Shown here in pieces: positions 25,901 through 45,800 of a stretch of 64,000 nt of DNA; position 1 is the first letter of the stretch, and each line of letters starts with the position of its first letter. A program made the position numbers and the translations under genes. The notes below the pieces were generated by a model. That model was not told where the DNA came from. It searched no databases and worked only from the letters and a program-made list of their open reading frames with translations. Source of the DNA: Taenia hydatigena. Lineage: Eukaryota; Platyhelminthes; Cestoda; Cyclophyllidea; Taeniidae. The DNA is taken from NCBI GenBank assembly GCA_036345935.2, contig JADWOT020000008.1, positions 15,578,655 to 15,642,654 on the forward strand, read 5' to 3'.

Positions 25901-28311
25901 GGTTGGTGGGCTGGAAGCTCTGCCCAAGTTATCGCTGATACGAGTGTGGAAAGTACTTAAGCATAAGGACGGAATAGCAACAAGTGTTCATGATTCGGTC
26001 AGTTTGATTGGAGCTATATTGGATGCGTGGGGTCAGATATCCATGTAATTTTAGTGATAAATCAAATAAGTCAGATTCTGAGTTGCGGTATTTGCCCACT
26101 CTTCTAGGCTATTATTATCCAACTTGGTACGTTTTCTTGCACTCCATTATTTGTGGGGCTTAGGACTCCAATTCTGCCCAAGTTGTATGTAACTCGGGTC
26201 CCGATTGCCCTATTTGAATGGCAAATAAGAGTTGTCTTGAAGGAGGTTTATCTCTATCTCAATTCAAGTGTGTTTTCTTAATTGGATCTCTTTTGGGCAT
26301 CGAACTACAATTTCAAAGTTATTTCATTGGCGTTGCGACGGTGCGGGTGGAACTAAGCTTTCATATTCACTTATTTAGTGACATCTTCAGTGCCTGCTCT
26401 TAAGCTTCCCTAATTGAATCGTCTGAAAGAATTTTTGATCTCTCTGGCCCTGCCCAAATGGTTCATTTTTGGCTTTTCGGTATTTGTGTTCCAAGAAGCC
26501 TTATGCCTCGTTACCATTATTTCCTGTGGACAAATAGTCTTCTCTTTGCGTCAAGATTTACAACTTTGTAATGAATTGCTTGTGTATATGTATTTATTCA
26601 ATTCATTCATTTCGTTGCCCCAGATCGCAACCAGTGCTTTTGCCTATTGTGCAGTAGTTGGTTGTAGATGGACCATTTACTGAGTGTAATGACTGGTGGG
26701 TATTTCAGTCTCTTCTGGGCGATGCTCAGCCAATATCTCAGCGTTTGCCCGCCAAATTTCGCCTGGGTCAAGTCGGAGACTCCGCAAATTTCCTCAAACG
26801 CGGCCATCTCAGTAGTAGCAACACTACTGCTGTCTCCGCGTCGAAATCCACTCCCAACAACCGCTCCCGTTGGCGTCTCGAACGCGATGAGAACGGCAAT
26901 CCTGTGAGCGGCGACGAGGACGATGATGATGACGACGAAGAGGAGGTAGTGGATGTGGAGACCTTGGGAAACGATGGCGAAGCTAATCCTCACGATGAAG
27001 CGGACGAGGGACTCTCAAAGAAGCGCTTTCGCCCCCCCGATTTTGACGATATCGACGACTCCTTTGTGCGCAATGTGAGTTTTGTCTCCTGTCTTGCCTT
27101 TTTGAGTAAATCTCATTCTAATTGCTTTCACTCAATTGTTCTTATCCTTTCTGTATCAGCGAAACTCCCGCAATCCCAACAGCGGTATTGACGAGGCAAC
27201 ATCAGACTTGATGGCTGCAGCGCTTCAACGCAAAAAGGCTCTCTGGGAGCGTCAGAAGTCGAATGCACTGAAGGAACACCAGGCGAAGCTGGCGCAGTTC
27301 GAAAAACAACGGGCAGCTCGACAGCAGATTGAGGCGGAAAAGCGGGCGTTGATTGTTCAATTGAGCGCTGAACTGAAGGAGACAGTGACCGCTCTGGAGA
27401 CGGTCTCAAACTCCGAAACTAAGCGAACTCTCGTGGCGAAGGCGAAGGGTCTTTGCAAGCGCCTGGAAGAGCTTAGGAAGTCCGCGCAATGCCCCACAAA
27501 ACGTGGGGACGAAGCGAAGCAGCAGAACGCTGTTAAACAACTTCTACCTGACTCTGTGGCTGCTGAACGCCTAGAGAAGATTGCAGAGGTAAGGCAGCAG
27601 TTGACTGAACTGGAAAGTCGGCTCCAGATCGAGGGGTCTGTTGAATCTCAGGTCGAACTTCGTCGAAAAATTGCAGATCTTAAGAGAAAGGTGAGGGTCT
27701 GCGCCTGCACATGCTGTTTTTATTATATCGTCTTCCCACTTTCGTTTATCCTCAAGCTAGTGGATTTGGAGACTATTCGGCCAAGCGATCTGGCTGCTTT
27801 CAACGCCGCCACGAGCCTTTCTATTCGGGGTCAGACGAAGCTGGACAAACGGCCTCGAGTACTCTATGTCACCGGCCACAGCACTTACGACGTGGAAGAC
27901 TTTCGGCAGGCTCTTGCTGTAAGTTTGTCATTTGCTTTTGACGTTTTATCCATGTGGGTCAGCTCGCCTGGTCATCTGTGCTGTTTGTAGATGAGCTATC
28001 TCTACACGGAGTCCTTCCGACCTTTCATCTGTGGGAACGACAAACAGCCCGTGATTGAGATCACCTTCTGCACACGTGACTTTGCAGAGGCCGCAGTGCG
28101 AATGTTTCCCCAGTTTCATGGGCGCCAGCTAGTCATGTCTTTCGCGCCACCTGCCTCCATGACGCAGGAGCAGCAGCGACAAAAACACGAGGAAATTGAG
28201 GTGAGAGCGGAAGGGGAAAAGGATGGAGGGACGGGTGGTGACACCAAGGTGGCCCGCGGTTTCTCTGCTTGTGCCTTGGATGCAGAGGTAGGAGTATTGT
28301 GTTTCGCGTAG
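22932..28311 (+). CDS. RBM26: RBM26/RBM27-family RNA-binding protein
   Basis: Seven in-phase exons: 22932-22987, 23429-24339, 25191-25846, 26709-27074, 27160-27690, 27757-27918 and 27991-28311; about 1000 residues. In animals RBM26/27 work with the nuclear exosome-targeting machinery (PAXT) and poly(A) RNA; the Drosophila homologue is swm. The first 70 residues form the PWI-like module (ALKGWL, then VVLVTKDKPESELKAFC). A Ser/Arg/His-rich region follows, then a CCCH finger at about 228-248 with spacing C-x8-C-x5-C-x3-H (DERGFCIYGDRCKYEHG). RRM1 lies at about 424-498 (LLVTKLP, NRFIRLSLWPP). Next come the conserved AKFRLG motif, an acidic tract, a long coiled coil (about 690-840) and RRM2 at about 872-947 (VLYVTGH, FAPP). 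The start in the 56-nt first exon was chosen because it restores the family N-terminus. The C-terminus is uncertain: a donor-like GTGAGA follows Glu at 28200, and a GTAGGA follows Glu near 28288. Confidence 0.93.
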
Positions 28312-29853
28312 GCATCGTCATTGTTAGTTTTGAGTAAGGACATCGTTAAGTGGGGTTCTACTGTTCGCAAGTTGCCGCTCAAGCTCCTGCTCCGAGGGCT
28401 CATTTTCGAGCTGATTCTGAGGAGTGGAACGTCTTCTGTCAGAGAAATGGGAAGTGGGTGTTGACATTGTGTGCGTGTGCGTGTATGTACGGTAGTGTCC
28501 ATGGGTTCTCACTTTTTGATTTGAAATATCCCTCGCCGATTTCGGGCTGGCATGGTTGCAGTTAGTTCTCCATCCATCTTTGCCCTCTCAGCTCCCGATG
28601 CCAGTCGTGGATGCCACCGTGGGGGATGAGTTTCGGTCACCGAAAGTGAAGGCCTCTTCGAGTCCCCGCCTCTGCTGAAAACGAGGAAGGGGGAAAAGGA
28701 GGGAAGGTTAAAGGTCGCGGCGAACCCGGCACAGTGTTTGTCTGTTTTTTTTAAGTTTGCCCTTAATTGATTCCTCCTTCCTCTCTGCTGCCTACCTGTT
28801 TTATTGACGGGGAACATATGTACACTCGCATCTATAAATATGAATATTGGTGTTAATAAAAAGATACTTTTATCTTGTACATTATTTTTCTTCCGTTTTG
28901 TAGAATAAACGAGAATCTGAGATCGCATTGTTGTTGGCTTCTCACTTCGGCTGTTTACCCCTGTGCGCCAGCCACTGGCCGCTTGTTTGATTTGCTTGGT
29001 TTTTTGGTGACGTTGGGGTCTATGACGCCTCGTACCGTGAACGCGATGCGGTAGCGGGTTGAGGAAATACGTCTTTGAGGTCAGGTGGACAAACGTTAGT
29101 GTATGCGCACTTCCAGTGCATTTTGCCGTGGAATCGTTAGAAAGGGTTGAAATATCCACTTTCGGAGGTATGATCCTTTATCAGGGGGCAGAGGTCTGCT
29201 GCTGGAATATACAATGTTGCAAGTAATCCAGGGTGGGTGGGAGATAATTGCATAAATGCGAAGCAGGAAAATCATGTAGAGGTCGTAAAAATTGATGCGC
29301 TCGTATCAAATGGGGAAGTATTTCGTCTCTTCCCTCCGATGTTTACTAACATATTTGCCGCATCGATGTTTACATTTGGGATTTGGGTAAAAACCACTTT
29401 AACTGCAGCAAAGTCACGGAGTTTGTTTAGTTAAGCCGCGGCGATCAACGGAGGCGGATGTCGTTGACAAAGATGATATTTTATGCGATCAAAAACCGCA
29501 ATTTAGCTGTCCTGCCTTGTTATTTTGACGGAAATTCGTTGATAATTAGGGCAGTGGAGTAAGCAGATGCAATCTTCTTGGTACAAGCAATCCGTTCCAA
29601 ACAAAACTATCCCCTTTAAATCTTATTTGCCACATTTACCAATATAAATTAACGACAGTTAATTTAATCCAATCTACAGTCCAATTGCCAAGTTACCGCT
29701 GTATTTACCTACTGACTATTTATATTCGCAGCTATAACATTTACATGCTCACCAGATTTGTTTTAGTGAATTCAGCCGCGTGTTAACAGGGCTTGGAATA
29801 TATTACTTGCTGTTTTAAAGTCGCCTTCCGTTATCGCGGGCGCCTTGGCTATT
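28312..29853. other. Intergenic region, RBM26-like to Speedy
   Basis: Contains the probable 3' UTR of the RBM26-like gene. An AATAAA hexamer lies at 28855-28860, about 540 bp past the stop. A short TG-rich patch (GTGTGCGTGTGCGTG, about 28470) is present. The minus-strand frame 28509-29159 is open for 216 codons but shows no domain and has poor coding character, so it is not called. No RNA gene or repeat was recognised in the remainder. Confidence 0.5.
28855..28860 (+). terminator. Possible poly(A) signal of the RBM26-like gene
   Basis: Canonical AATAAA hexamer downstream of the RBM26-like stop, followed by a T-rich stretch (TTATTTTTCTTCC) about 30 bp later. Position and strand fit, but other hexamers could be used. 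Confidence 0.4.
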
Positions 29854-30964
29854 ATGAACAGGAGTTGGTTTGATGACATAGCTACTCTAGGGAGTAACTT
29901 TCCTGAGTCTCATGCACTACACGCTATGAAGAAAAGGAACATCAGATATACGCCTTCAGCAAAGTCACAGGGAGTATCAACACATTTGTGCAAACGTAAA
30001 AGATCTCCTAAAATACAGGAAAAAATAAATAATATACCAAACGCAGCTGTTGCTCATGATCCTGAACGCAGTGTCTGCGTTGTCAATCAAGAGGAGATTG
30101 ACCAGTTTTTAAGCCTTATACGCAAGTTATATTTGCAATTATTATAATATAATTTTAGTGGTTGATCCAGTTATATGTAAATTTCTCCATTTTGACAAGT
30201 GTTACAAATTTGCTGATAAGGTTCAACTTATGGATCTAATCTATTTTTAGTATTTGTTGTCAATGACTTTTGTCTACTTTAAGCGATGCAATTTCGTCCT
30301 TAATGAATATACACGGACCAATTTTTTCTGTTGTTTGTAAGCCTTCATGAAGCAGCACTGTATGTTAGATACCTTGCGCACGATATTGAAGAAGATGATG
30401 AAGATTTGAAATACGAGATTTTTCCTTGGGCGCTTGGAATAAAGTGGCGAAATAAAATTTCTTCTTTCCTACAAAAAAAAGAGTGCCTCTGGGCGAGGAT
30501 GCATTACAGAGCCATAGTGGGCGCCAAATGTTGCGATGATGTAGGCTGATTTTCTGTTGACTTAAGTTTTTAGCTGCTTACAATTTTTGCTTGTGATGAA
30601 ATATCCAAGAGAACCCGACAAACTCATCATGGCGGTGCGAAACGGGCGTATCTAAAGAGTCCTCTTTCCAATATGCCAAAGGGGCCAAAGTCAGCACCTC
30701 GGTAACCTGCAATTTTACAGCCGAACACTCACTTGCAGAAAGTGCAGATTGTGTGACCAGATCGACAATACATCCAAGGCAATCCCTGCGCTTTTTTCAT
30801 TACCAAGAAAATCACTAGGATATAATGATAGCGGTACGGATGGGGTTTATTCACAGGATGGTGAGTCATGTGTGGACAACGAAGTTTCGTATGAAGATGA
30901 GACATGGCTATCTCAGGAAACCTTCACATCCGACAACAACTTTTGTGTACTGACTGGTAGGTAA
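29854..30964 (+). CDS. SPDYA: Speedy/RINGO-family CDK activator
   Basis: Six exons: 29854-30121, 30159-30220, 30251-30336, 30369-30540, 30574-30701 and 30739-30964. Together they encode 313 residues. Speedy/RINGO proteins bind CDK1 and CDK2 without cyclin and activate them in meiosis and at G1/S. The conserved box runs across five exons: EEIDQFLSLI, VDPVICKFL with KCYKFADK, YLLSMTFVYFKR, EYTRTNFFCC, LYLAHDIEED, LKYEIFPWALG, LWARMHYRAIV and KCCDD. After the box a HHGGA motif and a CxxC pair (KCRLC) match the tail of vertebrate SPDYA. All five introns are tiny: 37, 30, 32, 33 and 37 nt. The first appears to be GC-AG (C|GCAAGT). Each splice is supported because it restores both phase and family sequence. 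An ATTAAA hexamer at 30971 lies 6 nt past the stop. Confidence 0.93.
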
Positions 30965-32206
30965 CTTTTTATTAAATGTTTAATTTCTGGACAATGTTTA
31001 AACCAAAGCTATTCCATTTGTTATTATTTTGCTAAAATTTTACAAATAATTGGCGAATTTTTCGAGGTGCATTTGATGTAGTTACTTTATAGTGTTGGAG
31101 GCCTACTAACAATAATTGAGCAAGTCCCTTAATGTACCTAGCTTTTAATGTTTTTTTGTTGCGAACAAAAAAGCAGTAGTTTTATTAATAGAGGTATAGC
31201 TTTGTAAATAACCGAAAAATGTCTGATTAGTTGTCGTTTTAGACTCACATACTTGGGACACATGATTTGGAAAAAAGTATAGTGGGATTTGCAACTTTAG
31301 CTGGATTGCCTGAGTTCCTATCAAAGTAATCCAACAGACGCATTTGGTCAAATTGTCGCAGTAGTAGCAATGATCGTAGTAGTGTATGGCCTTCCACTTT
31401 TTAGCAAAAAATAAGGATGTGAGTTTTGTGTCTGGAGAAGAGTGACCTGAAATCTACCAAGTTTTTAGCGCTGCAAACTTCTGTAATATGTAATAATGCA
31501 CTTTTGTACGTCTTTCATCTCCTTGTTACGTTTTTTTCCAAATGCAGCACAACCGGTTTGGTGTGCATACCATTTGGCTTGTACAAAACACTGTTTGATT
31601 CGCCTTTTATATTGACACTTTCAATCTTGATGATTTGAATAAACTGTTATTGCATCTACCGCAACCTCTAACTAACTAGCTTTACTGGTAATCTTTTACA
31701 GCTTAAGCTTGGTCTGTTTGTGGTTGCTGTGCTCCGAATCTGCACGAACAATATATAGCGCAAGCCAAGTATCTTAGCTTTGATCACGCAAAGCCATCGT
31801 TACGATGACATTTCCTGAAAACGCGAAGCTAACATAGATATTACTAGGCTGTTATTGCATCAAAAGTACTATTAACAGCGGAACTCATCATCACAGAGAC
31901 ATTGAAGAAAAAGAGAAAAGGATAAGGAGATTTCGGTGGGAGTGGGTGAATTAGTGAGATGGAGAGAGGTTAGAAAGCAAGTAAGAAAACCATACTATCG
32001 GAACAGAGGTTTGCATTTAAAAATAGAGAAAATTGACTAGGTGGGGAAAACGAGATTTTCAACATTTACTTCACATGCAGAAGAATGCCTAATTCCATAT
32101 AGAGAAAATATACGTATATTCGCTAAGAGAGAAGGGGAGGGAGAACAGGTTAAAGAGGAGGGAGGTGGAGGAGAGCAGAGGAGCAGGACAGGATGGTGTT
32201 ATCTTT
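30965..32206. other. Intergenic region, Speedy to collagen chain A
   Basis: Lies between convergent genes. It contains ATTAAA at 30971-30976 and AATAAA at 31638-31643 on the plus strand, both possible Speedy polyadenylation signals. The stretch 31890-32180 is purine-rich (GAGAGAAGGGGAGGG and similar) and is the likely 3' UTR of collagen chain A on the minus strand. No gene was recognised. Confidence 0.5.
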
Positions 32207-41710
<9,504 letters not shown>

Positions 41711-42043
41711 TCAGGCGGCGTCTCTGAATAAAATAAATGTGGGGTATACTACTCATTACTTTTGTAAGTATGTAGCCAACGTTCGCCGAAAGCAAAAACG
41801 CATGAACACAAATAAGTGTTATTTTTCTAAGATCGGCTTTAAAACACGGGCATACAGCAGCAGATAATGAGAGTTAAGGATAGAAGAAAAGGGGTAAGGA
41901 AGTGAGGCGGAACAGAATGCTTTGGATTGGGAGGGAGTGGGGTAAACAAGAAAAGCCTACGTGGCGCATTGTCATCGTTAGTTCTATCGGTGATTTGTGT
42001 GTTGTTAATGCTGTCGTTCATTGAGATGAGTTTCAGAAAAGTC
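41711..42043 (-). promoter_or_regulatory. Short spacer between collagen chain B stop and chain A start
   Basis: Only 333 bp separate the chain B stop codon from the chain A start codon on the same strand. On the minus strand a strong acceptor (TTTATTTTATTCAG|AGACG) lies about 14 nt before the chain A ATG. It could accept either a cis 5' UTR exon or a trans-spliced leader. I saw no AATAAA or ATTAAA on the minus strand here. The region must contain the 3' UTR of B and any promoter of A. Confidence 0.5.
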
Positions 42044-42850
42044 CTAAACCGGCATCTTCATGCACACTCGACACTTGCTGACATTATCTACCGTTGGTGC
42101 ATCGCCAGCTTTCAAGGTCAAACCGAGGGGCTTTGAGAACTGCTCCTCTATGCTTTCTGGGATGGACCGGAGGTAATAGACCTTTGCATCGCTCCAGTAG
42201 TGACAAGTCCCAGCATTGTTATTGCATTCGATAACGGGGGAATAGCGGAAGTGCTCCAGACAACTTCCGGGAGAAGACAATGGCTGACCACCTCCAAATG
42301 AGCCCGATGTGTGCTGTAAGGTAAAGGAGATATTAAACAATGGATTCAATAGATAAAAGTCAAGCTTTGTGAATGTGAGTGTTTACCAGTAGGAGACTAA
42401 CTCCTGTCCAAAGTTCAGTCCATGTGCTCGGGCATGGCGTAAGACTTCTAACTTGACTGTGGAAGGCAAAGACATGGGTAGGAGCCTCACAAACCACGCA
42501 TCGGGAAATGCGTCCATCCAGCTCTTCAATTGGAAGTGGTTCCTCAGATCGCGGTTTCAGGGTAGCCAACCAGTAAGACCGTTCATGACGCATATTAATG
42601 TGGCAGACGCTACCGCTCTCACAGACAGTCATAGGGTGGGTGTTAAACCGTCGCATACACGAACTTGCGGTTCCAAGATCCATGCTGTGAAGATAGTCCA
42701 CGCCACCACCCATGAGGTAGCTGTACCCATCGTAAAGGAAACGCGTCCCCGCCGGACACTCAAATGGTCCCTCATCCGACTGAAAATGTCTAGCGAAGAG
42801 CACGTTGGAGTAGTTGGTGGGTCCAGGCAGTCCAACAGGTCCAGGAGGTC
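42044..42850 (-). other. NC1 domain of collagen chain B
   Basis: Two exons (42387-43409, distal part, and 42044-42313) encode NC1. Motifs in order are [86 protein letters not shown] and SKCRVCM. All 12 conserved cysteines are present. The loop that carries the crosslinking Met in other chains reads [11 protein letters not shown] and has no Met. The crosslinking Lys in LKAG is kept. The junction LLL|HTSG matches the junction FFM|HTAG in chain A, so both genes share this intron position. Confidence 0.95.
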
Positions 42851-45800
42851 CCTGTTCGCCAGGAGGTCCAGGTTCACCCTTCTCGCCCTCTTCCCCGACA
42901 TCACCAATCTCTCCTTGATCTCCAGGAGGTCCACGAGTTCCTTCTTCCACTCCAGCCTGTCCTTTCTCTCCAACGTCTCCAGGTGGACCCTCCGATCCCG
43001 GAGGCCCTACCTCTCCTGTATCACCGATTTCACCTGGCTCACCAACATCGCCAATGTCACCATTTTCACCGTTGGCGGCGTAGCCGGCGACTCCCTTGGG
43101 ACCTTGTGGGCCTGGAGAACCCTGAGGTCCGGTCGGACCCACTGGACCCTCTTCACCGCGTTCGCCACTGTCGCCAAAGTCGCCTTCTTCGCCGTCGGGT
43201 CCTGGTGTGCCGTCTTCACCTGGAAGGCCCGGATTGCCACGCTTGCCTGGCAAGCCGTCTTCTCCCCTCTGACCGGGTTCGCCGTCTCTCCCAGGGACTC
43301 CAGGCTCGCCTTCTTCACCCGGTTCACCTGATAGACCCTCGTCTCCTGGTTCCCCGGCTTCTGGTGGCTCTGCTGGTTCACCACGATCACCGGGGTCACC
43401 CGGAGGCCCTGAAAACGGAAAATTCGGAATAGATTCAAATGGTAAAAGTAAATGCAATCGTGGTGGAGTGACATTTTATTCCCATGAGTCACATATCTAT
43501 CTTGATTTCGCAATGTTCTATCTTTTTGTGGTTCATTTCCCGGCCATTCTCTACCCGGTTCTGTATGTAGGCGTGGACTTCTCCTATCACATGAGATTCA
43601 ATTTTCACGCTACGGCCATTTCACCTTTCTTTCTACTAATGCCTTCCACTCCCGCGTGTCGCCTCTCCCGGGAGCTACACAGTGGCACCCAAGGTCTTCA
43701 TTTTTTTGTGATATGAACTCAAAGACGCATGCCTCCAGATCTAATCCCGGCAACTGTGCGTCTCACCCCTCAACTATCGACAAAAAGCACCTCACTAAAT
43801 TTCCATGAAAGCATATCAAAGGAAAGTTGATTCGCCTTTTTTTCTTAAGTAAATCGAATGATGTCAACAATTTAGAACAAATTAGCTAACTAGAGAAGGT
43901 AGGAAAAGTTGATGCGGCAAAAAATGACAAAGAGTTAGGATTTTGCACATTAGGAAAGCAATGTCATAAATGAAAACCCCAAAAGTTTATGGCAGTGTTT
44001 TTCTAAATCGAATGAGTATTTTAAATAAAAATACTTTGACATAATTTCTCGGTTGTTTGCAATCAAAATGTTACGACAATTGGGAAGATATAAACCCGCC
44101 CCACTTCCTAGAACACCGCACAATCACCTTCTGCTGTGCAATGACGGTAAGCACTAGGGTTTGGCAACCGGTCACTGCAGTCAACCAATGGTAAGAATGC
44201 GCAAAATCTATTATTCATCGGTGATATACTGAGTGACCAACCAGAGAGGGAAAGGTGTGCGCAATACCGCAACCATTTGAATGGTTACTTCGAGGTTACG
44301 GCCTTCCATCGTATCCAATCAGCTTTTCTTTGATTTTGGGCCTCAAACCCGAATTTAGAAAGATATGAGGAACTACCTTTTCGGAGATTGTTTGTGAACG
44401 TTCAGGATCGCATGAAGAGGACTAATGAACACAGGGGTGGGTTCAAGGTTGCCACCAAAAAGACGACTTAGCGGCCCCACAAAGTATTACCCTCAATAAA
44501 ATAGGTCAAAATTCTTTGATGTTTTTGATAAAAATGAAGTTTTTCATAGCGGAACATACAAAAAGCACAAGTTATCTTTCACAGAAAGAATGCCAATGTG
44601 AGGGAATAAAACGGAAAAAACAATATGGTTTTTAAAAACCAATGCAGTGTAGTTTCAAATGACCAGATTTGCCATGCACTTATTAGGGAATAAAACCTTT
44701 CGCTTTGTCGAAGCCTAGCAGAATAACAGTGTGGAGTGCTGAAGACTTGAAGCACTAATTTTGGGTTAAATAAACAACAATAATGTGATGTTTTGTTAAA
44801 ATTGTGTGTTGGCCCGCGTGAGTGCTTCATTCCCCGCTCTACGATATGGTTTACGGGTGAGATCATTGGCCTATCAGCTCGTCTGCATGTTAATAAGTAG
44901 TATGTTCCGCCTTTGCTATTTTGGCATTTTATAACTTTGAAGAGGACTTAGGATGCTATGCACACCCTTCCCGACTGTATTCATGCATTACATTCGAGGG
45001 GATAATGACATTTACATCTTAAAAAAGATGAATATTACTTGTTTGACCATTTTAAGGTATGAATCAGTCAACTACTTACCAAGTTTAAACCGAAAACCCT
45101 TCTAAAAAGTACAATGAAATTACAGGTTTCAAAAATTAAGTATATAGGAGTTTTTCACTTAATTCATTTTTATTTAGAAGACTTGACAACATTTTCTTCC
45201 ACAAAAGCGGATAATTCTGGGTGATCCATAAATGTGGTACCACTTTTTCGTCCTCCCCTCACTCCTCTCCTATTCATCCCAGAATTCATCTCTCGATAAT
45301 GTGTAAGGTTGCATACGAAATAAAATAAATATGGATCCGAAAGTCCTGGTTAGGATACACTAGAAATCGAAGACCATGAAAAACAAATGTGAAATCCACA
45401 AACCGGTAATTTCAATGTTTTTACCTATTTCATTTCAAAAAAATTGGCCATAATACGTTTTTTTCCAAATAACACTGCTTAAAAACTTTTTCTTACTGAT
45501 TATCTTAGTAGGATTACTTTCTGGTTTGATGAAATGAGAGCGTGACACACGGGTCAAATACTCACCAATGCTTCGTTGACTGCCCATTAAATAGTCTGAA
45601 CCGCATAGTGCTCATGTTTCACCATCTACTTGAGCAATTTTGTGTTCAAAGAGATAATGGAAAGCATAAAGAGATGAATAAAGAAGGGGATTGAAACGCA
45701 GAGACTACATCCACGGAAGGAAACGAGTGGGTGTCTTTCGCCATCACCGCGGCCAGCGTCACCACCTCGTTGATGAAGTGGAACGGGAAGTAGCCACTGA

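Noticed and set aside
28509..29159. 216-codon minus-strand frame
   Set aside because: Overlaps the 3' UTR of the RBM26-like gene, low coding character, no domain.
30331..30368. Open frame entering the Speedy exon from its 5' side (MFVSLHEAALYVR)
   Set aside because: It reads through intron sequence; removing 30337-30368 instead joins NFFCC to LYLAHD, which matches the family.
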